Source of the DNA: UBA9300 sp032260385 | Lineage (GTDB): Bacteria > Bacteroidota > Bacteroidia > Bacteroidales > VadinHA17 | Assembly: GCA_032260385.1 (NCBI GenBank) | Contig: JAVVEL010000002.1 | Span: 124,001-188,000 of the forward strand | Reading direction: 5' to 3' | Length of the DNA stretch: 64,000 nucleotides | Shown: piece after piece, positions 26,404 through 34,035 of the stretch | Layout: each line of letters opens with the position of its first letter | Position numbering within the stretch: position 1 is the first letter of the stretch | Translations under genes and position numbers: made by a program | The notes under the pieces: model-generated | Databases searched by the model: none | The model's input: only the letters and a program-made list of their open reading frames with translations | What the model was told of the DNA's origin: nothing

Positions 26404-26504
26404 GTTGTTTGGTATGGATTTTGTAAAATATTAATTGAATATAAAACTGAAAATACCGCACAAAGTAAATAAACTTACACTTAATATAAAAGCGGGAGGA
26501 TGTC

Positions 26505-27476
26505 ATGAAAGCAAAATATTTAACCGGATTAATAGCAGGGATGCTGGCAATAACAGCTCCGCTGGATGCAGCAGAGACACCTGCAAAGGCTAATTACCCG
26601 GCGGCAAGCCCCGGCGTGGTTGTCACAACATCGGTAAGAGGCTATGATTTCCACTACGCCTCAAGGATAAGACGCTTCCACAGTTCATACGTATCATTCG
26701 GATTTTATGCCCCGGTTTACACCGAGACATACTGGTATAACTACCGCCCGGCAACATGGGGTCTGAGTATATATGCCGCTAATACAAGATTTGGATTCGG
26801 ATGGACCTTTGGCTATCCTTATTATTATACCGGGTATTATGACCCATGGGAATACTACGGCGGATACTATCCGGCTTATTATTACGGACCCGATTACTAC
26901 TATGGTGCTTATTACCCTGATTACTACTACTGGTCATATCCGGCTATAAGGTATACAATAAGGATCAGGAACCATTATCATTTTTATAATAATTATTACT
27001 ATGCCTATAACCATTACAGGCCACGCTATCATTACCAGAGGTATATAGGTAACAACAGGTATTATAACAGCTACCGCTCATCGCAGTATGCATCCTACAG
27101 CAGGCCGGCAACTTACAGGAATGCAGACAGCAGGCGTGTTGAAGCCGCCAGTCGTGACACCCGCAGTACTGCAGTCAGAACTTCCACCGCAAGAACTGTT
27201 AACAGCACAGCTGTAAGGAGCTCAGCAAACAGGAATACCCAGAGCACCGCTGTAAGGAGCTCAGCAAACAGGAATACCCGGAGCACCGCTGTAAGGAGCT
27301 CAGCAAACAGGAATACCCAGAGCACCGCTGTCAGAAGCTCATCGGGAAGAAGCTCGGGGAGAAGTGCAGTGCGAAGCTCAGCAAGCAGCAATACCCGCAG
27401 CAGTGCTGTCAGAAGCAACTCCGGATCGGCTAATAAAAGCAAATCTGCATCAACTACAAGAAGGGGCAGGCGTTAA
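26505..27476 (+). CDS. exported Tyr-rich low-complexity protein with C-terminal Ser/Arg/Asn repeats
   Basis: A 323-residue protein of no recognised family. Residues 1-23 are a signal peptide (LTGLIAGMLAITAPLDAAE). Residues about 75-195 are extremely Tyr/Pro-rich (YYTGYYDPWEYYGGYYPAYYYG and similar). Residues about 200-323 are Ser, Arg, Asn and Thr low complexity, with a 13-residue repeat STAVRSSANRNTQ. The C-terminus is strongly basic (TTRRGRR). Unusually for this genome, a strong Shine-Dalgarno GGGAGGA (26494-26500) precedes the ATG. The next gene encodes a lipoprotein with the same layout. A surface or matrix role is inferred only from composition. Confidence 0.75.
   Translation: MKAKYLTGLIAGMLAITAPLDAAETPAKANYPAASPGVVVTTSVRGYDFHYASRIRRFHSSYVSFGFYAPVYTETYWYNYRPATWGLSIYAANTRFGFGWTFGYPYYYTGYYDPWEYYGGYYPAYYYGPDYYYGAYYPDYYYWSYPAIRYTIRIRNHYHFYNNYYYAYNHYRPRYHYQRYIGNNRYYNSYRSSQYASYSRPATYRNADSRRVEAASRDTRSTAVRTSTARTVNSTAVRSSANRNTQSTAVRSSANRNTRSTAVRSSANRNTQSTAVRSSSGRSSGRSAVRSSASSNTRSSAVRSNSGSANKSKSASTTRRGRR
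27204..27359 (+). repeat. 39-bp in-frame tandem repeats
   Basis: Four consecutive 39-bp units start at 27204, 27243, 27282 and 27321. The first three are almost identical (one or two differences each), while the fourth diverges in its second half. Each encodes 13 residues of pattern STAVRSSANRNT[Q/R]. Near identity at the DNA level suggests recent expansion by slippage or unequal recombination. Confidence 0.9.
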
Positions 27477-27490
27477 GAGCCTGCTTTTTT
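27466..27490 (+). terminator. Rho-independent terminator overlapping the stop codon
   Basis: GCAGGC (27466-27471) pairs with GCCTGC (27479-27484) around a 7-nt loop that contains the TAA stop (27474-27476). Six T follow directly, and G-U/A-U pairs can lengthen the stem into the A/G-rich sequence before it. It separates the two Tyr-rich genes into different transcripts. Confidence 0.8.
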
Positions 27491-27533
27491 ATTTCATTAA
27501 TCATGAAAAATTACCAGGTTAAAAGAAAAATCT

Positions 27534-27541
27534 TATATTTG
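27534..27541 (+). promoter_or_regulatory. -7 promoter box for the Tyr-rich lipoprotein gene
   Basis: TATATTTG matches TAnnTTTG and lies just after the terminator of the preceding gene. No TTTG is found at the expected -33 position. A transcript start near 27548 would give a leader of about 86 nt to the ATG at 27634. Confidence 0.4.
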
Positions 27542-27622
27542 TTACTGAAGCCTTGTGCCCGGCACACTACATTAATTGGTATGATTTTTGCTCTTATATT
27601 AACAGGATGAAACAATATTATC

Positions 27623-27627
27623 GGAGG
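27623..27627 (+). promoter_or_regulatory. Shine-Dalgarno GGAGG deciding the start at 27634
   Basis: GGAGG lies 6 bp before ATG 27634, which begins a clean lipoprotein signal. The earlier in-frame starts at 27553 and 27607 have no such site and would bury the signal peptide. Confidence 0.6.
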
Positions 27628-27633
27628 TCTAAA

Positions 27634-28923
27634 ATGAAAACTTATCTTTACATAACAGTTTTGGCAATATTTCTTCTAAGCAGTTGTTCTTCATCGCTTT
27701 ATATGAGTGGTGAATATGATGATCTGTATTATACACCTGCTCCCCAGGAAATATATGTGCAGGAAGCCGGTGTGACCGGACAGGCATATGAATCAATTTC
27801 AGAGATCGAAGACAAGTATGATCTTGATACACTTGTTGCTGATCAGTATCTGGACCCGGCCGAGTATGACAAAGATCTCATGTATTATGACAGTGACAAA
27901 AGCAGTGCCTTTGATTATTATGACGGGGTATCCTACGCGAGTTATCTTAACCGTTTTCACGGTAACTACTTCGATCCTTACTGGAGAGATCCCTTCTATT
28001 ATGGCTTCAGCTATGGGCTGACTTTTGGTTACCCCTATTATTCCTACAGGATGTGGGATCCTTTCTACAGCCCGTATTATTCATATTACTACGATCCGTT
28101 TTATTCACCTTACTACTGGGGTTCCTCATATTTATACAATCCCTGGTCTTACAGGTATGGTTTAGGTTATTATCCTTATTACAGATCACCATACTATTAC
28201 GGTTACCACAGTGATGTTGATTATTATACCACGCCTGTAAAAAGAAGAAGTTCATACAGTACCCTCGCCAACAGGACTGTAAGCAATCCTTCCAACCGCA
28301 CTGGTTCGGTCAGTGCATCGTCAAGAAGAACAGCCACAACCGTTTCCGGTGATGCAAGGAGTACCGAAAGCAGCAGGAGGACTGATCAAACCATAGTGTC
28401 AAGTAATACTAACATCAGCAATGCAGTCAATCCGCAGGAGAGGTCGGTAAACTCAAGCCTTAACAGGAGAACACAGGTTAATGCCACAACCCGTGCCGCT
28501 TCGCAGCCTGAATATAATACCCAGGACAGGACTTACAGGCCTACCTATACAAATCCGAGGATGACCACTCGTCCTGCCTATAATAATACAAACAGGAGAA
28601 GCAGTACTGTGACAAACAGGAATATTGAAAATATATATAACCGTTCCTCCAGCACCAGTACAAATACCAACCGTTCCAGGTCAATAATTAACAGCTCATC
28701 ATCAGGAACCTCGGGCAGGTCGATTATTAACCGCTCATCTTCTTCAACAGGAAGGAGCAGCTTTAGCACAGGAAGATCCTCCTCCTCGATCGGATCAGGC
28801 TCATCAAGGGGATCCAGCATTTCTTCCGGTGGCAGGTCTTCTTCAGTAAGCAGCAGTTCCGGCAGGTCATCGAGCGGACGAAGCTCTACTTCAAGCTCAA
28901 GTAGTTCAGGAAGAAGAAGATAA
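27634..28923 (+). CDS. Tyr-rich low-complexity lipoprotein with Ser-rich tail
   Basis: A 429-residue protein with a lipoprotein signal MKTYLYITVLAIFLLSSC (lipobox LSSC, Cys18). An acidic stretch, a Tyr/Pro-rich region at about residues 90-205 (SPYYSYYYDPFYSPYYWGSS and similar), a Thr/Asn/Arg-rich linker and a long Ser/Arg/Gly tail (about 330-429, ending SSSSGRRR) follow. I recognise no family. It shares the Tyr-rich core and the basic, polar tail with the gene just upstream, pointing to a duplicated pair that diverged. It should be anchored in the outer membrane or periplasm. A structural surface role is speculation. Confidence 0.75.
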   Translation: MKTYLYITVLAIFLLSSCSSSLYMSGEYDDLYYTPAPQEIYVQEAGVTGQAYESISEIEDKYDLDTLVADQYLDPAEYDKDLMYYDSDKSSAFDYYDGVSYASYLNRFHGNYFDPYWRDPFYYGFSYGLTFGYPYYSYRMWDPFYSPYYSYYYDPFYSPYYWGSSYLYNPWSYRYGLGYYPYYRSPYYYGYHSDVDYYTTPVKRRSSYSTLANRTVSNPSNRTGSVSASSRRTATTVSGDARSTESSRRTDQTIVSSNTNISNAVNPQERSVNSSLNRRTQVNATTRAASQPEYNTQDRTYRPTYTNPRMTTRPAYNNTNRRSSTVTNRNIENIYNRSSSTSTNTNRSRSIINSSSSGTSGRSIINRSSSSTGRSSFSTGRSSSSIGSGSSRGSSISSGGRSSSVSSSSGRSSSGRSSTSSSSSSGRRR

Positions 28924-29016
28924 AGAAAGTATAATTATTGGAAATTAGCTTGCTGTATTAATTTATTATATCATCCCGGAGTGGGATGGACAGGTATACA
29001 TTTAATAAAATTGAAA

Positions 29017-30492
29017 ATGAAAAAAGCGTTGATAATACTTATAACTTTTGTTTCTGCGATTACCCTGGGTAAAGCACAAACAATAGATGAAGCACTGTGG
29101 TATTCACAGTTATTCTATGGCGGGTCAGCAAGATTCCAGGCAATGGGTGGTGCCTTTACCGCTCTTGGAGGAGACCTGTCAGTACTGAGCCAGAACCCGG
29201 CCGGACTGGGGATTTACAGGTCGATGGAAGTTAGCCTCTCTCCCCAGATGTACTATAATAATTCGCTTTCAAAGTATAATAATACAGAAGCAACTGAATA
29301 TGCCTACCAGTTCAACCTGAACCAGGCAGGTTTTGTTTATCCTCTTCTAAGCAACGATAAAACCTCCGGCCTTTCAGGTATTAACCTGGCATATTCGTTT
29401 AACCGTACCAATAATTTCAATATGAATACAGTGATACGGGGAGTAAATGATAACAGCTCCATGGCCGATTACTGGGCTGATATTGCTTACGGTACCTATT
29501 ATACCGATATTGATGGTGCTCCGGGAGCAGCCTTTGAAGTGTGGCTACTTGATACAATAAGTGGATCAGGTGGTTATGAATATGCTACAACCTTCTCACA
29601 ATACGGCGAAAATACCAATTCCACCTATGGCCAGAGCATACGGAGGATTATTTCACGGGAAGGACATGCAGCTGAACATGCCATAAGTGTTTCTGCAAAC
29701 CTAGGTCATAAAATATACATTGGTGCTACCCTGGGAGTAAATAAAATTGAATCATATTCAACCTATGAACATACTGAACTGGATGACCAGGATCTTATAT
29801 ACGACTTCAATAATTTTGCCTACAGGGATGTGGTTGAAGCCAGTGGTACAGGCTATGCCTTCAAGCTAGGCTTAATTGTCAGACCCATTGAAATGCTGAG
29901 ACTGGGGCTGGCCTTTCATACACCTACGGTCTACAGGCTCGATGAATATTACTACGATGATATAAGATCGGAGTTTGATAATGGCGACTACTACACGTGG
30001 GAAAACGACCCCTTCAGGTTCTCCTATACTCTTACCACACCACTGCGGGCTATGGCCGGTGCAGCCCTGCAGCTGGGTAAATCAGGTTTGCTGAGTGCTG
30101 ATTATGAATTTGTTGATTACAGGATGGCAAGATTCTCAAGAGCATCCGACGACTATGATTATTACAATGAAAACCAGGATATCAGGGATATCTATGATGT
30201 AGCACATAATATCAGGCTTGGAGGCGAACTGAGGCTCAGTTCATTTTACATGAGAGCCGGTTATGCAATCTATGGAAGCCCCTTTGTTAAAGGAGAGGAT
30301 AATGAAGATAATTACCAGTCAGTATATTCGGCAGGCCTGGGATTCAGGCAAAGCAACTTTTCCTTTGATGTTTCCTATGCGTTGAGAAGCAACCAGCAGA
30401 TGTATTTCATGTATAATCATCCTGATATTAATCCCGCCGAGATACAATATAACAGGCATCTTGTAACTGCCACGCTGGGATTCAGGTTCTGA
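29017..30492 (+). CDS. outer membrane transporter, OmpP1/FadL/TodX-like
   Basis: A 491-residue exported barrel protein. Residues 1-20 are a signal peptide (ALIILITFVSAITLGKAQ). The mature protein opens with TIDEALWYSQLFYGGSARFQAMGGAFTALGGDLSVLSQNPAGLGIYRSMEVSLSP, the N-terminal 'hatch' signature of the FadL superfamily in Bacteroidota. Many alternating beta-strands follow, and the sequence ends in a barrel-closing F-R-F. Relatives move hydrophobic substrates; the related PorV acts in type IX secretion. The substrate is unknown. ATG 29017 is chosen because the upstream GTG at 28981 lacks a signal sequence. Its end overlaps the convergent WbqC-family gene by 11 bp. Confidence 0.82.
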   Translation: MKKALIILITFVSAITLGKAQTIDEALWYSQLFYGGSARFQAMGGAFTALGGDLSVLSQNPAGLGIYRSMEVSLSPQMYYNNSLSKYNNTEATEYAYQFNLNQAGFVYPLLSNDKTSGLSGINLAYSFNRTNNFNMNTVIRGVNDNSSMADYWADIAYGTYYTDIDGAPGAAFEVWLLDTISGSGGYEYATTFSQYGENTNSTYGQSIRRIISREGHAAEHAISVSANLGHKIYIGATLGVNKIESYSTYEHTELDDQDLIYDFNNFAYRDVVEASGTGYAFKLGLIVRPIEMLRLGLAFHTPTVYRLDEYYYDDIRSEFDNGDYYTWENDPFRFSYTLTTPLRAMAGAALQLGKSGLLSADYEFVDYRMARFSRASDDYDYYNENQDIRDIYDVAHNIRLGGELRLSSFYMRAGYAIYGSPFVKGEDNEDNYQSVYSAGLGFRQSNFSFDVSYALRSNQQMYFMYNHPDINPAEIQYNRHLVTATLGFRF

Positions 30493-31099
30493 GATAAGAC
30501 CATGTTTCGGGTCCCATGTTAAACATTAGATCAATAAAGCTCAGGTTTGGTTTAAAACCCAGGGATGGGCTGAATACCTGGAAGTATTCAGGGCTCTTGA
30601 AGACTGATTCATTCTTGGGCGACAAACTGTACCTTAGATCCCTGGTATTATCATCATATGCTTTTATGAACGAATCTGTTTTATGCAGGCTGATTTCAAT
30701 CTCCAGTGTATTGATGATAATATCCAGGATTTCCATGTTAAGATCGATAAGAAACTTGTATTTACCGTATAGAGGCTGAAGAATCTTATCCCCGTAAAAT
30801 TCAAAAAAAGCTGATGAGTTATATGCTGATTCTATTGCATGTATGTGTTCTCTTTGCCACTTCCTTGAATTATCAATTCTAATATCCTTCATTTTAACCT
30901 TATGGAAACTACCTCTTTCGACAGGGATACTGAGAGGTATTACGCCGTTGGCTGAATAGATATAGCAACGGTTCCGGTAGGTTTGCTTCGGATAGGTTTC
31001 ATGCTGCTCAATTAGTACCTTATCTGATTTCAGTAGCTCGGAAAAGTATTGTACTGGAGGGTAATAAGCTGTTGACAAAATAAGTATTTCTACTTCCAC
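30482..31099 (-). CDS. WbqC-family protein
   Basis: A 205-residue protein matching the WbqC-like family: the N-terminus ILSTAYYPPVQYFSELLKSDKVLIEQHETYPKQTYRNRCYIYSANGVIPLSIPVERG, then ihn-type central segment DNSRKWQREHIHAIESAYNSSAFFEFYGDKI. The family is found in O-antigen and sugar loci and widely in Bacteroidota, with no proven activity. The start is GTG 31099; no ATG precedes the conserved region. It begins 3 bp after larB on the same strand, so it is probably the last gene of the lar operon. No sugar-nucleotide genes are nearby. Confidence 0.8.
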   Translation of the reverse strand: MEVEILILSTAYYPPVQYFSELLKSDKVLIEQHETYPKQTYRNRCYIYSANGVIPLSIPVERGSFHKVKMKDIRIDNSRKWQREHIHAIESAYNSSAFFEFYGDKILQPLYGKYKFLIDLNMEILDIIINTLEIEISLHKTDSFIKAYDDNTRDLRYSLSPKNESVFKSPEYFQVFSPSLGFKPNLSFIDLMFNMGPETWSYLRT

Positions 31100-31102
31100 G
31101 GT

Positions 31103-31852
31103 CTATGTTAACTGGTTAATCATGCTTGCATTGAAGCCTGCTCCGAAACCATTGTCTATATTTACAACGCTGACTCCCGATGCACAGCTGGTAAGCATGG
31201 CCAGCAGTGCTGACACGCCTCCGAAATTTGCACCGTAGCCCACACTTGTAGGTACAGCTATAACCGGTTTATCTATAAGACCACCAACGACACTGGCCAG
31301 GGCTCCTTCCATGCCGGCTATAACTATAACCACCCTGCATTTATTTATTTCAGGCAACATATCAAACAACCTGTGTATGCCTGCAACACCGGCATCATAA
31401 ATACGGGTAATTCTGTTCCCGAGCAGCTCACAGGTAACCGCTGCTTCTTCGGCTACGGGTATGTCAGATGTGCCTGCAGTAATTACCGCAATTGGGGATT
31501 CAGCAATCTTTTGCCTCCCCTTCACAATGCTTATTATTCTGGCCTCCGCATGCCATATGGCTTCAGGCGCTATTGAATGCACTGCCTTAAATTTTTCTTC
31601 ACTGGCCCTGGTGCCAATAACACTCTGCCCGGTCTCAGATATGTGTTTGAAAATATCCCTGACCTGGTCACTTGTTTTCCCTTCGCAGAAGACTATTTCA
31701 GGATAGCCTGTCCTGAGCTCACGATGATGATCAATACGGGCAAAACCAAGATCGCCGGAGGGGAAATACTTTAATTGTTCAAGTGCATCATTTGTATTTA
31801 TCTTTCCTTCAGAAAGATCTTCCAGTATTTGTTTTAGTCTTTCCCTGTTCAT
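31103..31852 (-). CDS. larB: nickel-pincer cofactor biosynthesis protein LarB
   Basis: A 249-residue enzyme that carboxylates nicotinic acid adenine dinucleotide and releases AMP, the first step of the nickel-pincer nucleotide (NPN) cofactor. The C-terminal half is PurE-like: SPIAVITAGTSDIPVAEEAAVTCELLG, YDAGVAGIHRL, VVIVIAGMEGALASVVGGLIDKPVIAVPTSVGYGANFGGVSALLAMLTSCASGVSVVNIDNGFGAG. The N-terminal portion is the usual LarB extension. It lies 1 bp after larE in a larC-larE-larB order. All conserved blocks are complete. Confidence 0.93.
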   Translation of the reverse strand: MNRERLKQILEDLSEGKINTNDALEQLKYFPSGDLGFARIDHHRELRTGYPEIVFCEGKTSDQVRDIFKHISETGQSVIGTRASEEKFKAVHSIAPEAIWHAEARIISIVKGRQKIAESPIAVITAGTSDIPVAEEAAVTCELLGNRITRIYDAGVAGIHRLFDMLPEINKCRVVIVIAGMEGALASVVGGLIDKPVIAVPTSVGYGANFGGVSALLAMLTSCASGVSVVNIDNGFGAGFNASMINQLT

Positions 31853-31853
31853 A

Positions 31854-32657
31854 TTATTTTTTTTTGTTTTGATTCATACTGCCCATACGGTATCCTTCCA
31901 GGTCAAGGCTGATGAATTCAATGCCCCTTTTTTTGAATTCTTTAATTATTTCCTTCCTTATCTCATCTTCAAGTACTCTGCTGAAATGGACCGGGTTGAT
32001 TTCCAGTCGCGCAATATTGTTATGCAATCTTACACGTGCGCCCGGGAATCCCATCCTGTGCAAGTAACGTTCCGATTCTTCAACAAGCCTTAGTTCACGC
32101 GGATTGATTTTTTCATTAAAAGGCAGGCGCGTCAGCAGACACGCATACGCAGGCTTATCCCATATTTCGAGATTAAAACTCCGGAGGCCTTTTCTTATTT
32201 CTTCCTTTGTGAATCCGGCTTCGAGCAGGGGGCTGCGTATATCAAGTTCTTTCAATGCCTTCATTCCGGGCCTGTAATCTTTAGTGTCATCTGCATTACT
32301 ACCGTCAGCAATTATGTTAAAGCCTTTTTGGGCCGCATACTTCTTAATATGCCCGAATAATATTGATTTACACCTGTAGCACCTGTCGGGTGGATTTAAT
32401 ATTATTGAGCTGTCAAGAGGGATATTTAAAATATCATGTTCAATATTCATGAACCGGCAGAAGTTAATTGCTTCCTCCACCTCCCACTGTGGTATGTAGG
32501 GTGTTTTTATGGTCACTGCCGACACCCTTGCATCAGAAAACCTTTTTAATATATATAAGAGAAAAGTGCTGTCAACTCCTCCTGAAAATGCTATCAGAAT
32601 ATTGTCAGTCCTGCTGAAATCAGCGCATAATTTCCTTATTTTATCTTTTACTGCCAT
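31854..32657 (-). CDS. larE: ATP-dependent sulfur transferase LarE (NPN cofactor synthesis)
   Basis: A 267-residue PP-loop enzyme counted from ATG 32657 (MAVKDKIRK). An ATG 36 bp upstream would add a hydrophobic stretch inside larC. It has the pyrophosphatase motif LIAFSGGVDSTFLLYIL and the substrate motif IADGSNADDTKDYRPG. Three notable cysteines are Cys93 and Cys96 (DRCYRC) and Cys173 (AYACLLTRLPF). Cys173 aligns with the sacrificial Cys176 of the Lactiplantibacillus enzyme. The extra CxxC resembles LarE proteins that hold a [4Fe-4S] cluster and transfer sulfur catalytically. It overlaps larC by 17 bp. Confidence 0.92.
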   Translation of the reverse strand: MAVKDKIRKLCADFSRTDNILIAFSGGVDSTFLLYILKRFSDARVSAVTIKTPYIPQWEVEEAINFCRFMNIEHDILNIPLDSSIILNPPDRCYRCKSILFGHIKKYAAQKGFNIIADGSNADDTKDYRPGMKALKELDIRSPLLEAGFTKEEIRKGLRSFNLEIWDKPAYACLLTRLPFNEKINPRELRLVEESERYLHRMGFPGARVRLHNNIARLEINPVHFSRVLEDEIRKEIIKEFKKRGIEFISLDLEGYRMGSMNQNKKK

Positions 32658-33915
32658 TAATAAATGCAATGATATTATTATAAACTTCAGCAAGAGGTAA
32701 TTTGTTCTTTTCTGCGATGGCCATACATTCTGATATCTCAGGTTTCGCGGATATTAGTTTATTATTATGATAGGCATATTTAACCGTTACGGGTCCGTAT
32801 TCCGTTGCTATTTTATTCATCTGCCTGCTTGCGGTATGCTTGTCAAACTTTGTTATTCTCAGGCCCAGCGTGCTTGAGTCAGTGAAGAAGGTTTCTTTTA
32901 CTGCCTCAATATCTCCTGCCCCGCAAATTACGCTTACTTTGATAGCCGGCCTGGACCTTTTCATAATAATATTTGTCAGGAACACATCTGCTGCACCTGC
33001 TTCAAATAATTTATTAACAAGGTTTTCATACATCTCGGGATTCATGTCATCTATATTGCTTTCAATGAGATAAGCCATGTGCCCTGCGGCTTCACGGGTG
33101 TTTGTTTCCCCGAGATAAACCCTCAAGAGGTTGGGCAGTTCAGGGTTATTTCTTTGACCTATNNNNNNNNNNNNNNNNNNNNNNNNNNNNNNNNNNNNNN
33201 NNNNNNNNNNNNNNNNNNNNNNNNNNNNNNNNNNNNNNNNNNNNNNNNNNNNNNNNNNNNNGCCATATCCTGTCCTGTGAATTTTCATGTTGGCCTGGCT
33301 TTCAAAACGGGTTCCCAGTGTGCTTATTATTGCTGCACCTGTTGGTGTTGTTGCTTCAAAATCGACCCTTCCCTTAGTTACGGGAATGCCCTTTATTATT
33401 TCCGCTGTGGCGGGAGCAGGTACCGGAAGCAATCCGTGTGCACACCTGACAAAGCCGCTGCCCAGCTCAACAGGTGATACTGCAACATCTTTTATTCCCA
33501 GATTGATGTAGCATATGGCTGCCCCTGCTATGTCAATTATAGAATCCACGGCACCCACCTCATGAAAATGTACTCTTTCAACGGGGATGTCATGAACCTT
33601 TGCTTCGGCTTCAGCAACTTTTCTGAAAATTTCCAGTGCAACTGTTTTAACGGCTGTACTAAGGCTGCTCTTTTCAATAATATTTTCTATATCAGCAAGA
33701 TGACGATGTTTTTCTTCTTCCGTCAATACCACACTTACCTTTGTTCCCCTTATGCCATGACGCTGGTCTTTTTCCACACGCATTTCCCAGCCCGGGATCT
33801 CAAGTTTTCTTAATTCACCAATAAGATAATCCTTGTCAACCCCGAGATCTATCATTGCACCCAGGTTCATATCACCACTTATACCGGAGAAACATTCGTA
33901 GTAGAGAGTATTCAT
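32641..33915 (-). CDS. larC: nickel insertion protein LarC, interrupted by an assembly gap
   Basis: LarC inserts nickel, with CTP, into the pincer cofactor. It has the N-terminal LYYECFSGISGDMNLGAMIDLGVD, FHEVGAVDSIIDIAGAA, TPTGAAIISTLG, and after the gap PNLLRVYLGE and SNIDDMNPEMYENLVNKLFEAGAADVFLTNI. A run of 99 N (33 codons) interrupts the frame after RTGYG and before IGQRNNPELPNLLRV. The family normally reads GYGxGxRxxPxxPNLLRV continuously, so the flanks fit together directly and the protein is probably about 391 residues. Unlike the Lactiplantibacillus gene there is no frameshift between the halves. Confidence 0.9.
   Translation of the reverse strand: MNTLYYECFSGISGDMNLGAMIDLGVDKDYLIGELRKLEIPGWEMRVEKDQRHGIRGTKVSVVLTEEEKHRHLADIENIIEKSSLSTAVKTVALEIFRKVAEAEAKVHDIPVERVHFHEVGAVDSIIDIAGAAICYINLGIKDVAVSPVELGSGFVRCAHGLLPVPAPATAEIIKGIPVTKGRVDFEATTPTGAAIISTLGTRFESQANMKIHRTGYGXXXXXXXXXXXXXXXXXXXXXXXXXXXXXXXXXIGQRNNPELPNLLRVYLGETNTREAAGHMAYLIESNIDDMNPEMYENLVNKLFEAGAADVFLTNIIMKRSRPAIKVSVICGAGDIEAVKETFFTDSSTLGLRITKFDKHTASRQMNKIATEYGPVTVKYAYHNNKLISAKPEISECMAIAEKNKLPLAEVYNNIIAFINGSKR
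33163..33261. other. assembly gap (99 N) inside larC
   Basis: There are 99 undetermined bases. Both flanks end on codon boundaries of larC (GGC on the upstream side, ATA GGT on the downstream side, minus strand). The joined sequence would give the family motif GYGIGQRNNPELPNLLRV, so the true gap length may be zero. Confidence 0.95.
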
Positions 33916-33952
33916 TATTTAATATTTTAAAACTACTGCTAAGATAATATTA

Positions 33953-33980
33953 AGCATATTATTAAAATAATAATATTGCT
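33953..33980. promoter_or_regulatory. AT-rich near-palindrome between divergent larC and DUF362 gene
   Basis: AGCATATTATT and AATAATATTGCT flank 5 bp, with a single unpaired T. The site lies in the 120-bp divergent intergenic region, about 40 bp from the larC start and 56 bp from the DUF362 start. It could be an operator for one or both genes, although AT-rich palindromes arise easily by chance in such DNA. Confidence 0.25.
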
Positions 33981-34035
33981 ATTTTGCAGTGAAACAATTA
34001 ATTTGAATATTTGCACTGAATAAAATTTTAGAATA

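Noticed and set aside
27204..27359. Regular repeats that could suggest a CRISPR array
   Set aside because: The 39-bp units are contiguous with no spacers and encode a 13-residue repeat in frame; no cas genes are near.
27113..27442. Minus-strand Leu-rich open frame opposite the Ser/Arg repeats
   Set aside because: It mirrors the low-complexity codons of the plus-strand gene and has no start signals or family features.
33079..33511. Plus-strand open frames across the N run
   Set aside because: They are antisense to the well-supported larC gene and one is open only because the N bases cannot contain stops.
32641..33915. larC split by programmed frameshift as in Lactiplantibacillus
   Set aside because: Both halves are in the same frame on either side of the gap, and joining the flanks directly keeps it.
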